Below are positions 1 to 8,462 of a stretch of 64,000 nt of DNA, one piece after another. The notes beneath the pieces are model-generated. The model saw nothing but the letters and a program-made list of their open reading frames with translations, had not been told where the DNA came from and did no database searches. A program made the position numbers and the translations under genes. The DNA lies in assembly GCF_026283945.1 (NCBI RefSeq), contig NZ_JAPDPC010000004.1:62001-126000 (forward strand), in the 5' to 3' direction. How positions within the stretch are numbered: the first letter of the stretch is position 1; each line of letters starts with the position of its first letter. The stretch comes from Dyella humicola. GTDB lineage: Bacteria > Pseudomonadota > Gammaproteobacteria > Xanthomonadales > Rhodanobacteraceae.

Positions 1-216
1 GGCCGGTTTTCGACGGGTAGACGTATTGGGCCAGCATATGCGGGACGATTCTGGACGACTAATGCTGCTCAGCTTGCCCGTTGTCCATGACTCCGCTGTT
101 ATTCCACGGCGACGGTTAGATGGCGCTCGGCTGGCTGCTTGATGACGCCCATGCTGCAGTTGTGTTGCAGGCGTCATGAACTTCCGCGAGAGATGAAAAT
201 TCCGTTCAACGGGCGC

Positions 217-249
217 AAAAAAACGGCTCGCATCGCTGCGAGCCGTTTT
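217..249 (-). terminator. Rho-independent terminator of the M28 peptidase gene
   Basis: Nine-base arms CGGCTCGCA and TGCGAGCCG around a four-base loop; read on the minus strand the hairpin is followed by a run of seven T. It lies just past the peptidase stop. I see no supportable gene in bases 1-216. Confidence 0.85.
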
Positions 250-271
250 GGCCAAGCAGTTTCAGACGCGT

Positions 272-1933
272 TTACTTGCGCTGCGAAGCCGTCTCATCAC
301 GGGCAGCACGGAACTCCGAGTCCTTGCTCCAGTTCGGCCAGGTGTCCGAATTGGCCAGGTCGTTGCCCAGCGTGTACAGGATCTGCAGGTCGCGCGCCAT
401 GCCGGTGAACGGCCAGCTGGCCTGCCATTCGTCCGAGGGCTGGTGGTAGTGATTGGCGACGTACTCATCCTCGGCGGCCTTACCGGCAGCGACGCCACCA
501 TCCACCCAGTCATTGCCCGAGCCGAATGAAATGGCGGGCACGCCGCGCTTGGCGAACGAGAAGTGATCGGAGCGGAAGAAGTGGCCCGCTTCCGGCTTTG
601 GATCGGCCTCATACACCAGGTCCCACTTCTTGGCGGTAGCGGTCAGCTCGTCGAGCAGATCGAGCTTGGCGTTGCCGGAGATGGTGAAGTTACGGGCCGG
701 GCCATGCGGGTCGAGCGCATCCATATTGATGTTGGCGACCGTCTTGCCCAGCGGATAAAGCGGCTTGGCGGCGTAGTACTCGGAGCCGAGCAGGCCCTTT
801 TCCTCGGCCGTGACGTTGAGGAAGACGACCGAGCGTTCCGGCTTCGGCTGGCTCGCGAACGCACGGGCCAGTTCGATCAGCGCGGCTGTACCCGTAGCGT
901 TGTCCACGGCGCCGTTGTAGATGCGGTCGCCCTTGGCATCCGGCTCACCGACGCCCAGGTGATCCCAGTGGGCACTGTAGATCACGGTTTCGTCGGGACG
1001 CTTGCTGCCTTCGATGCGGCCTACGATGTTGTGCGAGGTGATGACCTTGGAATCGACCTTGTAGTTGGCCGAGAAAGTTTGTCCCTTGAGCACGACGGGC
1101 TTGAAGTCGCGCGTTTGCGCCTGCTTCTTCAGCGCCTCGAAATCCAGGCCGGCATTCTTGAACAGGTTCACCGCCGCGTCGCGCTGAATCCACGCTTCCA
1201 CCTGCGGATGCACCGAAGCAGGGTGGTCGCGCACGATGTCGAACATCGTGTTGGTATTGGAGTTCTTTACCGTGGCCCAGCCGTACGAGGCAGGTGCGGT
1301 TTCGTGCACGATCAGCACGCCGGCGGCGCCCTGGCGTGCAAGTTCCTCGTATTTGTAGGTCCAGCGACCGTAGTAGGTCATGGCCTTGCCGCCGAAGTCG
1401 CCCACGCCGGTCTCGAAATCAGGGTCGTTGATCAGCACCACGGCGATCTTGCCGTGCAGGTCCACGCCCTTGTAGTCGTCCCACTTGCGCTCCGGCGCCT
1501 TGACGCCATAGCCCACGAATACCAGCGGCGCGTCCTTGATCGACACCTGCTTGGAGCCGTCCAGCGCGGCGCGCACGGCAATCTGGTCGCCCTGGGTCAG
1601 GGCTTCGATCTTGCCATTGTTGTTGAACGACAGCGTGGGCGTACCGACGATCTCGGTACGCAGCAGCGGTACTGCCTGGGTCCATTCGCGCTTGCCGTTC
1701 TTCAGGTCACCACCGGGCTGCACGCCGGCTGCCTTGAGCTGCGCGACGACGAAGTCGACCGTCTTGGTTTCGCCGGCGGTAGCCGGCCCACGGCCTTCGA
1801 AGGCATCGGAGGAAAGCGTCTTGACGTCGTCCGACAAGCGGTGCGGGTCGATGCTGGGGGCATTCGTGGCGGCTGCGGCAAACAGCGCCGACGACACGGA
1901 CAAGGCAAGAATGGATAAGGCCAAACGCTTCAT
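272..1933 (-). CDS. Secreted M28-family zinc metallopeptidase with PA domain
   Basis: Exported aminopeptidase-like enzyme of 553 residues that should release N-terminal residues from peptides in the periplasm or outside the cell. An N-terminal signal peptide (about residues 1-22) is followed by a protease-associated insert (about 135-260) and the M28 catalytic domain. Two-zinc ligands are visible: His322 in SAHWDHLG, Asp344 in VDNATG, the Glu pair 377-378, Asp405 in NMDALD and His457 in RSDHFS, in the order usual for the family. A GTG start three codons upstream is possible, but AGGTG lies at ribosome-binding distance from the ATG at 1933. The gene is monocistronic with its own terminator. 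Substrate preference cannot be read from the sequence. Confidence 0.9.
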   Translation of the reverse strand: MKRLALSILALSVSSALFAAAATNAPSIDPHRLSDDVKTLSSDAFEGRGPATAGETKTVDFVVAQLKAAGVQPGGDLKNGKREWTQAVPLLRTEIVGTPTLSFNNNGKIEALTQGDQIAVRAALDGSKQVSIKDAPLVFVGYGVKAPERKWDDYKGVDLHGKIAVVLINDPDFETGVGDFGGKAMTYYGRWTYKYEELARQGAAGVLIVHETAPASYGWATVKNSNTNTMFDIVRDHPASVHPQVEAWIQRDAAVNLFKNAGLDFEALKKQAQTRDFKPVVLKGQTFSANYKVDSKVITSHNIVGRIEGSKRPDETVIYSAHWDHLGVGEPDAKGDRIYNGAVDNATGTAALIELARAFASQPKPERSVVFLNVTAEEKGLLGSEYYAAKPLYPLGKTVANINMDALDPHGPARNFTISGNAKLDLLDELTATAKKWDLVYEADPKPEAGHFFRSDHFSFAKRGVPAISFGSGNDWVDGGVAAGKAAEDEYVANHYHQPSDEWQASWPFTGMARDLQILYTLGNDLANSDTWPNWSKDSEFRAARDETASQRK

Positions 1934-2228
1934 AGGCGACACCTGGACGGGGAAACGAAGCTCGATAGTAGATACCGCTGGCCTCGCCGGTCCATAGCCT
2001 GACGCCCGCGTAAACGGGGTGGGGCGCTGGTCGACCTATAGGAAAAGTCCTAAAAAACAGGCCTCTGTCGGGTCCAATCGTGACTTTCTTCACCCCTTTT
2101 CGGCCCCGGATGCAAAAAAACCGCATTTTTTCCGTGTTGCAGCTTGGCGCGATGCCCTGGCATGCCATACATTTCGCATGCCGAAAGGCATTGAACACAC
2201 CATCATCTTGATGACCACGGGGAAACGT

Positions 2229-2624
2229 ATGGCGAAGGCGCAGAAAGCAGTAAAGAAGAAGGCCGCTCCGAAGGCAGCTCCGAAGGCCGCCGCAAAGGCA
2301 GTCGTTCACAAGCCGATCAAGGAAGCCCTGGGCAAGTCGGGCCTGGTTGCTCACATCGTTGAAAGCAGCGGCGTGATCGCCAAGGACGTCCGTGCCGTGT
2401 TGGCTTCGCTCGAAGCGGCTGTTACGGGCTCCGTTCACAAGAAGGGCGCTGGCCACTTCACGCTGCCGGGTCTGCTGAAGATCACCGCTGTCAGCGTTGC
2501 GGCCAAGCCGAAGCGCAAGGGCATCAACCCCTTCACCAAGGAAGAGCAGTGGTTTGCTGCCAAGCCCGCCACGGTGAAGCTCAAGGTTCGCCCGTTGAAG
2601 AAGCTGAAGGACGCCGCTCTCTGA
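2229..2624 (+). CDS. HU-like DNA-binding protein with Lys/Ala-rich N-terminal arm
   Basis: Small basic nucleoid-associated protein of 131 residues. Residues 1-30 are a repetitive Lys/Ala/Pro arm (KKKAAPKAAPKAAAK) resembling the tails of bacterial histone H1-like proteins. Residues about 35-131 match the HU/IHF fold, with helical dimer segments and a Gly-His-Phe-Thr-Leu-Pro-Gly turn before the DNA-contacting arm. The ATG at 2229 was chosen because GGGGA precedes it; an ATG six codons upstream lacks a ribosome-binding site. It stands alone and is followed by a perfect 13-bp hairpin. HU itself is about 90 residues, so the arm is an extension; a role in DNA compaction is inferred from family. Confidence 0.85.
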   Translation: MAKAQKAVKKKAAPKAAPKAAAKAVVHKPIKEALGKSGLVAHIVESSGVIAKDVRAVLASLEAAVTGSVHKKGAGHFTLPGLLKITAVSVAAKPKRKGINPFTKEEQWFAAKPATVKLKVRPLKKLKDAAL

Positions 2625-2649
2625 GCGTAGTCGTTCGATAGCGTCAGAC

Positions 2650-2679
2650 GTCAGGTGCGGCGGTTTCGCCGCACCTGAC
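2650..2679 (+). terminator. Hairpin downstream of the HU-like gene
   Basis: Perfect 13-bp stem (GTCAGGTGCGGCG and its complement) with a GTTT loop 25 bases after the stop. No strong T run follows, so termination is likely but not certain. It also sits about 90 bases past the stop of the convergent PepSY gene. Confidence 0.6.
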
Positions 2680-2771
2680 GAGTCGAGGGTTTCATACAGC
2701 CGCCGCAAGGGCGGGCCTGTCAGGCCCCATCGGGGCCTCCGACCATCCATCCGTCCGTTCCATCCCATCGG

Positions 2772-3017
2772 TCACCGCTTGTCGCCACCCATGATCCGGC
2801 CCGTTTCCGGATCGATTCGCAGCGTCACCTTCTGGCCGTCTGCACTTCGGGCCTTAGCCGTCCATACGTCGTTGCGAAAGTCCAGCTCACGCACTTTCGT
2901 GTAGCCCTGTTGCTCAAGCGAAGCCTGAACCTGGTGTTCGAACAGCGCGTCTTGGGCAGCCACGACAGCGGAAACACCCGGGGCCCTCGCAAGGGTCAAT
3001 GAAGCGATCTTCTTCAT
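2772..3017 (-). CDS. Small exported PepSY-domain protein
   Basis: 81-residue protein with a short N-terminal export signal (about residues 1-21, ending VAA before QDAL) followed by one PepSY-like unit: a helix (ALFEHQVQASLEQQGY), then strands (VRELDFRNDVWTAKA, KVTLRIDPETGRIMGG). The ending DPETGRI is the family hallmark. PepSY modules often inhibit or modulate proteases and sensor proteins; no partner is obvious, although the secreted M28 peptidase lies 1 kb away. The start is the ATG at 3017, preceded by GAGGT. Convergent with the HU-like gene. Confidence 0.75.
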   Translation of the reverse strand: MKKIASLTLARAPGVSAVVAAQDALFEHQVQASLEQQGYTKVRELDFRNDVWTAKARSADGQKVTLRIDPETGRIMGGDKR

Positions 3018-3531
3018 GGACGTACCTCGTTGCTGGAGGGAATCTCGAAAAAGCTCGTCGTTCCCGCTTGACCAGCCCTTCGGCTGTTGAGAGCCGCGGG
3101 AATGGCGGGAAAAGAACGGCTTGTCGAGGTTCCCTGGATGGCTGCCGAGTGTTGTTCCGCCTGTCGCGACTTGCAGTGAATACAAACGGACCTCGGGCTG
3201 AATTACCGAGGGCGTAGCGCGCACGACCAACGGTAAGAAATACGTCATCGGTCGCCGTGACATCGGCATCACGATGGGAACGGTAGTGTCAAAACGAGCT
3301 CAAGCGCATCCATGCGAGTCATGCTGACGATCGACAGGGGCTAGTTCGTGCGGTGCTATCGCTTGACTGCGCGTAGTCGGTCAAGCCGCGCATAGCCGCG
3401 TCGCCCTCTGTGTCGTAAGGATTGATATCCGCTGCCGGTGATGTGTTGCGCACTTTTTGTGCATCGATTTGGCAAGTCCGTGGGCCACCGGCCCCGTCGC
3501 AGGACGCATCACTCCACCGAGGGCATGACCG

Positions 3532-3999
3532 ATGAGCAATCCAAGTGATCTCCCGCTGAGTCTCTATAAGGCCAACACCGAGTTCCAGTTGCGCGTGAGC
3601 AAGCTGGTCATGGAGAACTGGAAGAAGTGGCTGGAGTTGTCCAGTCGTGCCGTCGACGATGGCATCAGCGAATCGCAGGCGCGCGTGGAGCATTTGCTCA
3701 AGGCGCAGGACTGGACGGCGCTGGCGAGCATGCCCGGCGAGACGTTCTGGCGCCTGTTGCAGCAGCGCGTGGGTGACACCGAGGTCAACAATCAGATCGC
3801 CGCCAACGTCCAGGCCCATTTCGCGCAGGGACTGCAGGAGGCGATCATGACCTGGCAGAAGGACACTTCCAGCGCGCTTGGAAGCGTGGGCGACGTCACG
3901 GCCAGCAGTGCGCCGTGGAACGACGTCATGGCGCAGTGGGGCAAGCTGTGGCCCATGGCGGGTGGCCCAGGAGGCAAGGGGCCCGCCCGTGACAAGTGA
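3532..3999 (+). CDS. Phasin family protein
   Basis: 155-residue amphipathic helical protein of the phasin type, expected to coat polyhydroxyalkanoate granules. The pattern LYKANTEFQLRVSKLVMENWKKW followed by SQARVEHLLKAQDW is a familiar phasin layout, with a Gly/Pro-rich tail. No signal peptide is present. Its end overlaps the start of the patatin-like gene by 11 bases and a GntP permease follows, so the three genes very likely form one operon. That context favours a storage-granule role over a generic helical protein. The family is divergent, so I leave the symbol empty. Confidence 0.75.
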   Translation: MSNPSDLPLSLYKANTEFQLRVSKLVMENWKKWLELSSRAVDDGISESQARVEHLLKAQDWTALASMPGETFWRLLQQRVGDTEVNNQIAANVQAHFAQGLQEAIMTWQKDTSSALGSVGDVTASSAPWNDVMAQWGKLWPMAGGPGGKGPARDK

Positions 4000-5065
4000 G
4001 CGCGCGCAGGAGAAGGGCAGGTCGAGGCCCCCTGTCGAACCTGCGTCGGTACGTCCAACGGTATTGATCGACCTTGCCTTGCAGGGCGGTGGCTCCCATG
4101 GAGCCTATACCTGGGGCGTGCTCGATCGGTTGCTGGAGGAGCCCTGGCTGCAGATTGATGCCATCTCCGGCACCTCGGCCGGTGCGATGAATGCTGTCGT
4201 GTTCGTGGACGGCTGGACGGAGGGCGGCGCCGAAGGTGCGCGTGCCGCACTCGACGCCTATTGGTTGCGCGTAGCGCAAGCGGCCATGTTCAGCCCGATA
4301 CAGCGTTCCCCGATGGATCGCTACATGGGCCGCTGGGGTTTGGATGCGTCGCCCGCCTATATCGCCATGGACTTCACTTCGCGCGTGTTCTCGCCTTATG
4401 ACCTGAATCCGCTCGGCATGAATCCGTTGCGGTCCTTGCTGGCCGACAGCATCCACTTTGAACGCCTCGCCCAGGCACCGATAAAACTGTTCGTCACCGC
4501 CACCAACGTACACACCGGCCGCGGCCGGATCTTCCGCAATGCTGAGATCACGGTGGATGTTCTGCTTGCCTCGGCCTGCCTGCCGACGATGTTCCAGGCG
4601 GTGGAAATCGATGGCGAGCCGTATTGGGATGGTGGCTACGTCGGCAACCCGACCATCACCCCGTTGATCCGCGAAAGTGATGCGCACGACAGCATCCTCG
4701 TACAGATCAACCCGCGACAGCGCAAGGAAACACCGCGAACGGCGAACGAGATTCGCAATCGCCTCGATGAGATTTCCTTCAATTCACCGCTGATGAAAGA
4801 GTTGCGCATGATCGCGTTGCTGCGCGAGGTGGCCGACCCCGGCCATGGCGAGGGTGCACTGTGGGCCGGCATGCGAGTGCACCGGATCATGACCGAAAAG
4901 CTCGAGACGTTTGGCGCCTCGTCGAAACTCAATGCCGAATGGGAATTTCTCAGCTTGCTGAAGGACGAGGGGCGGCGCAGCGCGGACGAGTTCCTGCGTG
5001 TGCACGGGGACGATCTCGGTCACCGTTCGACGGCCGATCTCGACGCCCTGCTGGCGGAGTGCTGA
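3989..5065 (+). CDS. Patatin-like serine hydrolase (PatD-like)
   Basis: 358-residue cytoplasmic patatin-family hydrolase. The catalytic elements are intact: oxyanion loop GGGSHG at residues 33-38, nucleophile Ser63 in GTSAG, and Asp214 in DGG, the Ser-Asp dyad of patatins. A GTG at 3989 is chosen as start because it lies inside the phasin end and the upstream in-frame region is phasin coding sequence in another frame. Patatins hydrolyse lipid esters. In Legionella a homologue (patD) is co-transcribed with 3-hydroxybutyrate dehydrogenase, and some patatin-like proteins act on polyhydroxybutyrate. Position between a phasin and a GntP permease suggests storage-polymer or granule-lipid hydrolysis; the substrate is inferred, not shown. 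Confidence 0.85.
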   Translation: MTSERAQEKGRSRPPVEPASVRPTVLIDLALQGGGSHGAYTWGVLDRLLEEPWLQIDAISGTSAGAMNAVVFVDGWTEGGAEGARAALDAYWLRVAQAAMFSPIQRSPMDRYMGRWGLDASPAYIAMDFTSRVFSPYDLNPLGMNPLRSLLADSIHFERLAQAPIKLFVTATNVHTGRGRIFRNAEITVDVLLASACLPTMFQAVEIDGEPYWDGGYVGNPTITPLIRESDAHDSILVQINPRQRKETPRTANEIRNRLDEISFNSPLMKELRMIALLREVADPGHGEGALWAGMRVHRIMTEKLETFGASSKLNAEWEFLSLLKDEGRRSADEFLRVHGDDLGHRSTADLDALLAEC

Positions 5066-5069
5066 TGCC

Positions 5070-6521
5070 ATGGGGCTGCTAGGCATCCTGCTTGGTCTGG
5101 CGCTGCTGGTGTGGCTGGCGTTTCGCGGATGGAGCGTGCTGCTGCTGGCGCCGATGGCGGCCTTGATCGCTGCGCTATTCGCCGGCGAACCGCTACTGGC
5201 GCATTGGACGCAGACCTTCATGGTCAGCGGCGCAGCCTTCTTCGCGCAGTTCTTTCCACTGTTCCTGCTCGGCGCCGTGTTCGGAAAGTTGATGGAGGAC
5301 AGCGGTTCGATCACGGCTATTGCCGACTTCATGATAGGCAAGCTGGGCCAGAAGCATGCCGTGCTCGCCGTGGTGTTGGCCGGTGCGTTTGTCACCTACG
5401 GTGGCGTAAGTCTGTTCGTCGCGTTCTTCGTGCTGGCGCCGATGGGCCAGGAGTTGTTCCGTACCGCCGCCATACCTCGCCGGTTGATGCCGGCGGCCAT
5501 CGTGCTGGGCACCTCGACGTTTACCATGTCGGCCTTGCCCGGTACGCCGTCGATCCAGAACGCGATCCCGATGCCTTTCTTCGGCACCACGCCGTTTGCC
5601 GCGCCGGGGCTGGGCGTCATCGCGTCACTGATCATGATGGCCTTCGGCATGTGGTGGCTCGGGCGGCGGGAGGCATCGGCAAGAAAGTTGGGCGAGGGTT
5701 TCGGGCAGGGCGACCTGCTGTCGCCGCAGGACATTGCGAAGCGCGAGACACTGCGCGAGCGTGCCACCACCGCGCACGAATTCGATCCCACCGAGATCGC
5801 GCACGGCACCCAGGCCGATGCACCGTCGACGCTGGCCGCCGCGCTGCCGCTGCTCACGGTGGTGGCTGTCAATCTTGCGATGTCGCTGTTCATTCTCCCG
5901 GCGCTGGACACCAGCTATCTCAACGAGCCGCAGTGGGGAAACACCTCGCTGGCCCGGGTTGGTGGCGTGTGGGCCGTGGTGACGGCTCTGGCCTGCGCCA
6001 TTGCGGTGGCCTTGGCCTTGAACTTCCGCAGGCTCGCGGGATTGCGCGCGACCCTGGATGCCGGGGCGAACGCGGCGGTCTTGCCCGCGGTGAGTGTGGC
6101 CAGCCTGGTCGGTTTTGGCGCGGTCGTTGCCGCCTTGCCAGCCTTTGCCGGCGTACGCGACGCCGTGCTCAATATCGGTGGCGGACCGCTGACCTCGCTG
6201 GCCGTCGCCACCAATGTGCTGGCGGCGCTCACGGGCTCGGCATCGGGTGGCCTGACCATCGCCCTCGATGCGCTCGGTCCCACCTATATGGAACGCGCGG
6301 CGGCCATCGGCATGGACCCGGCCTTGCTGCATCGCGTCGCCGTCATTGGCTCGGGCACGCTCGACACCCTGCCGCACAACGGCGCGGTCGTCACGCTACT
6401 TGCCGTATGCGGCACCAAGCACGGGGAGAGCTATGGCGACATCGTCATGGTCGGCATCGTCGGCGCCATCCTTGGACTCATCGCCGTCATCGTGCTCGGG
6501 ACGATGTTCGGTTCGTTCTAG
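5070..6521 (+). CDS. GntP-family permease (gluconate / 3-hydroxybutyrate type)
   Basis: 483-residue inner-membrane secondary transporter with about 12-14 hydrophobic segments and a hydrophilic loop around residues 190-265. The segment SALPGTPSIQNAIP and the C-terminal SGTLDTLPHNGAVVTLL are typical of the GntP family, which imports gluconate, fructuronate or D-3-hydroxybutyrate with protons. The ATG at 5070 lies four bases after the patatin stop, showing an operon with phasin and patatin. That context favours 3-hydroxybutyrate as substrate, but sequence alone does not settle it. Confidence 0.85.
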   Translation: MGLLGILLGLALLVWLAFRGWSVLLLAPMAALIAALFAGEPLLAHWTQTFMVSGAAFFAQFFPLFLLGAVFGKLMEDSGSITAIADFMIGKLGQKHAVLAVVLAGAFVTYGGVSLFVAFFVLAPMGQELFRTAAIPRRLMPAAIVLGTSTFTMSALPGTPSIQNAIPMPFFGTTPFAAPGLGVIASLIMMAFGMWWLGRREASARKLGEGFGQGDLLSPQDIAKRETLRERATTAHEFDPTEIAHGTQADAPSTLAAALPLLTVVAVNLAMSLFILPALDTSYLNEPQWGNTSLARVGGVWAVVTALACAIAVALALNFRRLAGLRATLDAGANAAVLPAVSVASLVGFGAVVAALPAFAGVRDAVLNIGGGPLTSLAVATNVLAALTGSASGGLTIALDALGPTYMERAAAIGMDPALLHRVAVIGSGTLDTLPHNGAVVTLLAVCGTKHGESYGDIVMVGIVGAILGLIAVIVLGTMFGSF

Positions 6522-6638
6522 CGCCGCCGTTGACGACCCTGGGCACCGCCGTAAGAGGGTGTCCGCGCATGTTCCTCGTCTTGTCACAAAGGTTTAGTTA
6601 TCTAGACCGGCCGGGGCATCGCGCTCCCGGTGTAGTGC

Positions 6639-6923
6639 ATGCCGGCTGCAAGGCTGGAGGACACACCGACCAAGGCGGACGGTCATATTGTCGACCACAG
6701 CACAGCGTATTTTCCGGGACAGCGCTTTCCTAATCCTCCCGACCTCTACCGGCGTACCCGTTCCGTGACCCGAAGGCTTAACCAGTTTGGCATCACCGAA
6801 GACATGCAAAAGCTCATGCCCGCGCCGGCAGCACGGCTCGATCCACGCGTCATTCGTGCGCGGATCGGCAACACGCGCTGCTCCCGCGAACGGCTGCAGT
6901 ACCTCGCCGTGACGGGTGATTGA
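6639..6923 (+). CDS. Hypothetical ORF coupled to the DUF1045 gene
   Basis: Possible 94-residue basic protein with no recognisable domain, signal or membrane segment. What argues for it is position: its TGA overlaps the ATG of the DUF1045 gene (TGATG), the same tight linkage seen between that gene and phnN. What argues against it is the lack of a clear ribosome-binding site and an unremarkable composition. The rest of 6522-6638 holds nothing I can name. It may be only the leader of the phnN operon. Confidence 0.3.
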   Translation: MPAARLEDTPTKADGHIVDHSTAYFPGQRFPNPPDLYRRTRSVTRRLNQFGITEDMQKLMPAPAARLDPRVIRARIGNTRCSRERLQYLAVTGD

Positions 6924-7591
6924 TGCGCTACGCGATCTATTTCTGCCCATCACCCGCCAGTGCGCTTGCGGCGCTGGGTCGCGACTGGTTGAGTGTCGAG
7001 CTGACGCCCAATGGCATTCCCGGCATTCCCTTACCGCGTTGGAATGCGTTGCTGGCCGACGTGCGTCGCTATGGCTGGCACGCCACCCTGCGCTCGCCTT
7101 TCACGCTGTCCCCAGATCATGACGTCGGCGATTTGCGTCGTACGCTGTCCTTGATCGCGCAAAACCACGCGCCGATCAATCTGTCGCTACGCCTTAGCCG
7201 ACTGAATGGCTTCCTGGCGTTACGGCCGGTCAGTGAGTGTCGTGCAGTGGATGCACTCGCAGCGGCCTGCACCGACGCCATTGAGCCGCTTCGGGCGCCG
7301 CTCGCCGAGCCGGAATTCCAGCGTCGCGCTGCCGAGCTCGACGCCATCGAAACCCACTACCTTCAACGCTACGGATACCCCTACGTGTTTGAACGCTACC
7401 GCTTCCACATGACGCTGTCCGCGCCCGCCTCGGTTGATGAGGAGCGTGCGCTGCAACGCTGGCTTGCACTGCGTGCCGCCATGCTGCCCGCCGCGCGTAT
7501 CGACGCACTCACGCTGTGCGTCGAAGCATCGCCAGGTGCCGCATTCCAGCCACTGGAACGCTTCGCCTTGAGAAAAGTATCCGCAGCATGA
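6923..7591 (+). CDS. DUF1045 protein (2H phosphoesterase-like, phosphonate-linked)
   Basis: 222-residue protein of the family usually found beside phnN in phosphonate operons. It carries the two H-x-T/S signatures of 2H phosphoesterases: HATL at residues 53-56 and HMTL at 162-165, about 110 residues apart as expected for the two-lobed fold. Related enzymes open or process cyclic phosphodiesters, which would suit the cyclic phosphate formed by C-P lyase. The ATG at 6923 is preferred over a TTG one codon upstream. Its stop overlaps the phnN start (ATGA). No C-P lyase genes are present in the window. Confidence 0.8.
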   Translation: MRYAIYFCPSPASALAALGRDWLSVELTPNGIPGIPLPRWNALLADVRRYGWHATLRSPFTLSPDHDVGDLRRTLSLIAQNHAPINLSLRLSRLNGFLALRPVSECRAVDALAAACTDAIEPLRAPLAEPEFQRRAAELDAIETHYLQRYGYPYVFERYRFHMTLSAPASVDEERALQRWLALRAAMLPAARIDALTLCVEASPGAAFQPLERFALRKVSAA

Positions 7592-8133
7592 GTGCAGGTC
7601 GGCTTTACTACGTGATGGGTCCTTCCGGTGCCGGCAAGGACAGTGTGCTTGGCTGGGTGCGTGACAATAGTCCTTCCTATGCGGTGGTGTGCGCGCATCG
7701 CTATATCACTCGGTCGGCGCAGCAGGAAGGCGATCTTCATGTCGCCTTGAGTGCCGAGGAATTCGAGCGGCGCGAGCGCCGCGGCCTGTTCGCGCTCACC
7801 TGGCAGGCGCATGGCTTGCGTTGCGGCCTGGGCAAGGAGATCGAGCACTGGTTGAGGCAGGGCGTCAACGTGCTGGTGAATGGTTCGCGCAATGCCTTTC
7901 CGTTGGCGCGCGCGCGCTTCCATGACATGGTGCCTGTGTTGATCACGGCGAGTCGCGAAAGCATCGCCCACCGTCTGATGGCGCGTGGCCGCGAGACGGC
8001 GGAACAGATCGAGGAACGCCTCGCGCGTAACGATCAATACGTGGTGCCGGGCGACGCGCTCACCATCATCAATGACGGTAGCCTGCCGGAAGTCGGTGCG
8101 GCGCTGCTCTGCGCGATCCGCAGCCGTGCCTAG
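7588..8133 (+). CDS. phnN: Ribose 1,5-bisphosphate phosphokinase PhnN
   Basis: 181-residue cytoplasmic kinase that phosphorylates ribose 1,5-bisphosphate to PRPP with ATP, the last step of phosphonate-derived ribose salvage. The Walker A loop GPSGAGKD is at residues 11-18, and the length and layout match the guanylate-kinase-like PhnN family (SRNAFPLARARF, ITASRESIAHRLMARGRE). The start ATG overlaps the DUF1045 stop, so the pair is translationally coupled. Outside a C-P lyase operon it could serve as an alternative PRPP source. Guanylate kinase is a less likely reading, because the sequence motifs around the nucleotide lid follow PhnN. Confidence 0.88.
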   Translation: MSAGRLYYVMGPSGAGKDSVLGWVRDNSPSYAVVCAHRYITRSAQQEGDLHVALSAEEFERRERRGLFALTWQAHGLRCGLGKEIEHWLRQGVNVLVNGSRNAFPLARARFHDMVPVLITASRESIAHRLMARGRETAEQIEERLARNDQYVVPGDALTIINDGSLPEVGAALLCAIRSRA

Positions 8134-8462
8134 GGTGGCGCCGCCGCCTGGGCCATCGACCCTTCGGATGCGCTGAATACGGCAGCCGAGCCGGCCGACC
8201 GGCGGCAGCCGGACTGTCGCAGAGGCTGCGCTACGCCGGGCCTGCCCAGGGTCACCCAGGCGGTCGCTGCGTCAGCCGCTGTCCCAGACCAAATCGCTCA
8301 GCGAACCGGGCGAATGGGTGCGCACAGCGCGCCAAATCGAGCCGCCCTGCGAGCTATTTCTGAAGCTTTGGTGGGAAAGGCGCGCCGATCGTGACAGCAT
8401 TGGCGGGCTGGCGTGGGGTGCACGGTGTACCCCGCGAGGCTTTACCAAGGAAATGTTGGCGG
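8134..8462. other. Intergenic stretch with no recognisable gene
   Basis: GC-rich spacer between phnN and the methyltransferase. Short GC-rich inverted repeats occur (around 8185-8215), but there is no T run, no RNA gene and no ORF with a plausible start and composition. It probably holds the promoter of the methyltransferase gene. Confidence 0.5.

Noticed and set aside
1..143. Reading frames open at the left edge
   Set aside because: Short, without any family feature; cannot be told from chance.
563..1918. 451-codon plus-strand ORF opposite the M28 peptidase
   Set aside because: Antisense shadow of a gene with clear catalytic motifs; GC-rich third positions keep the opposite frame open.
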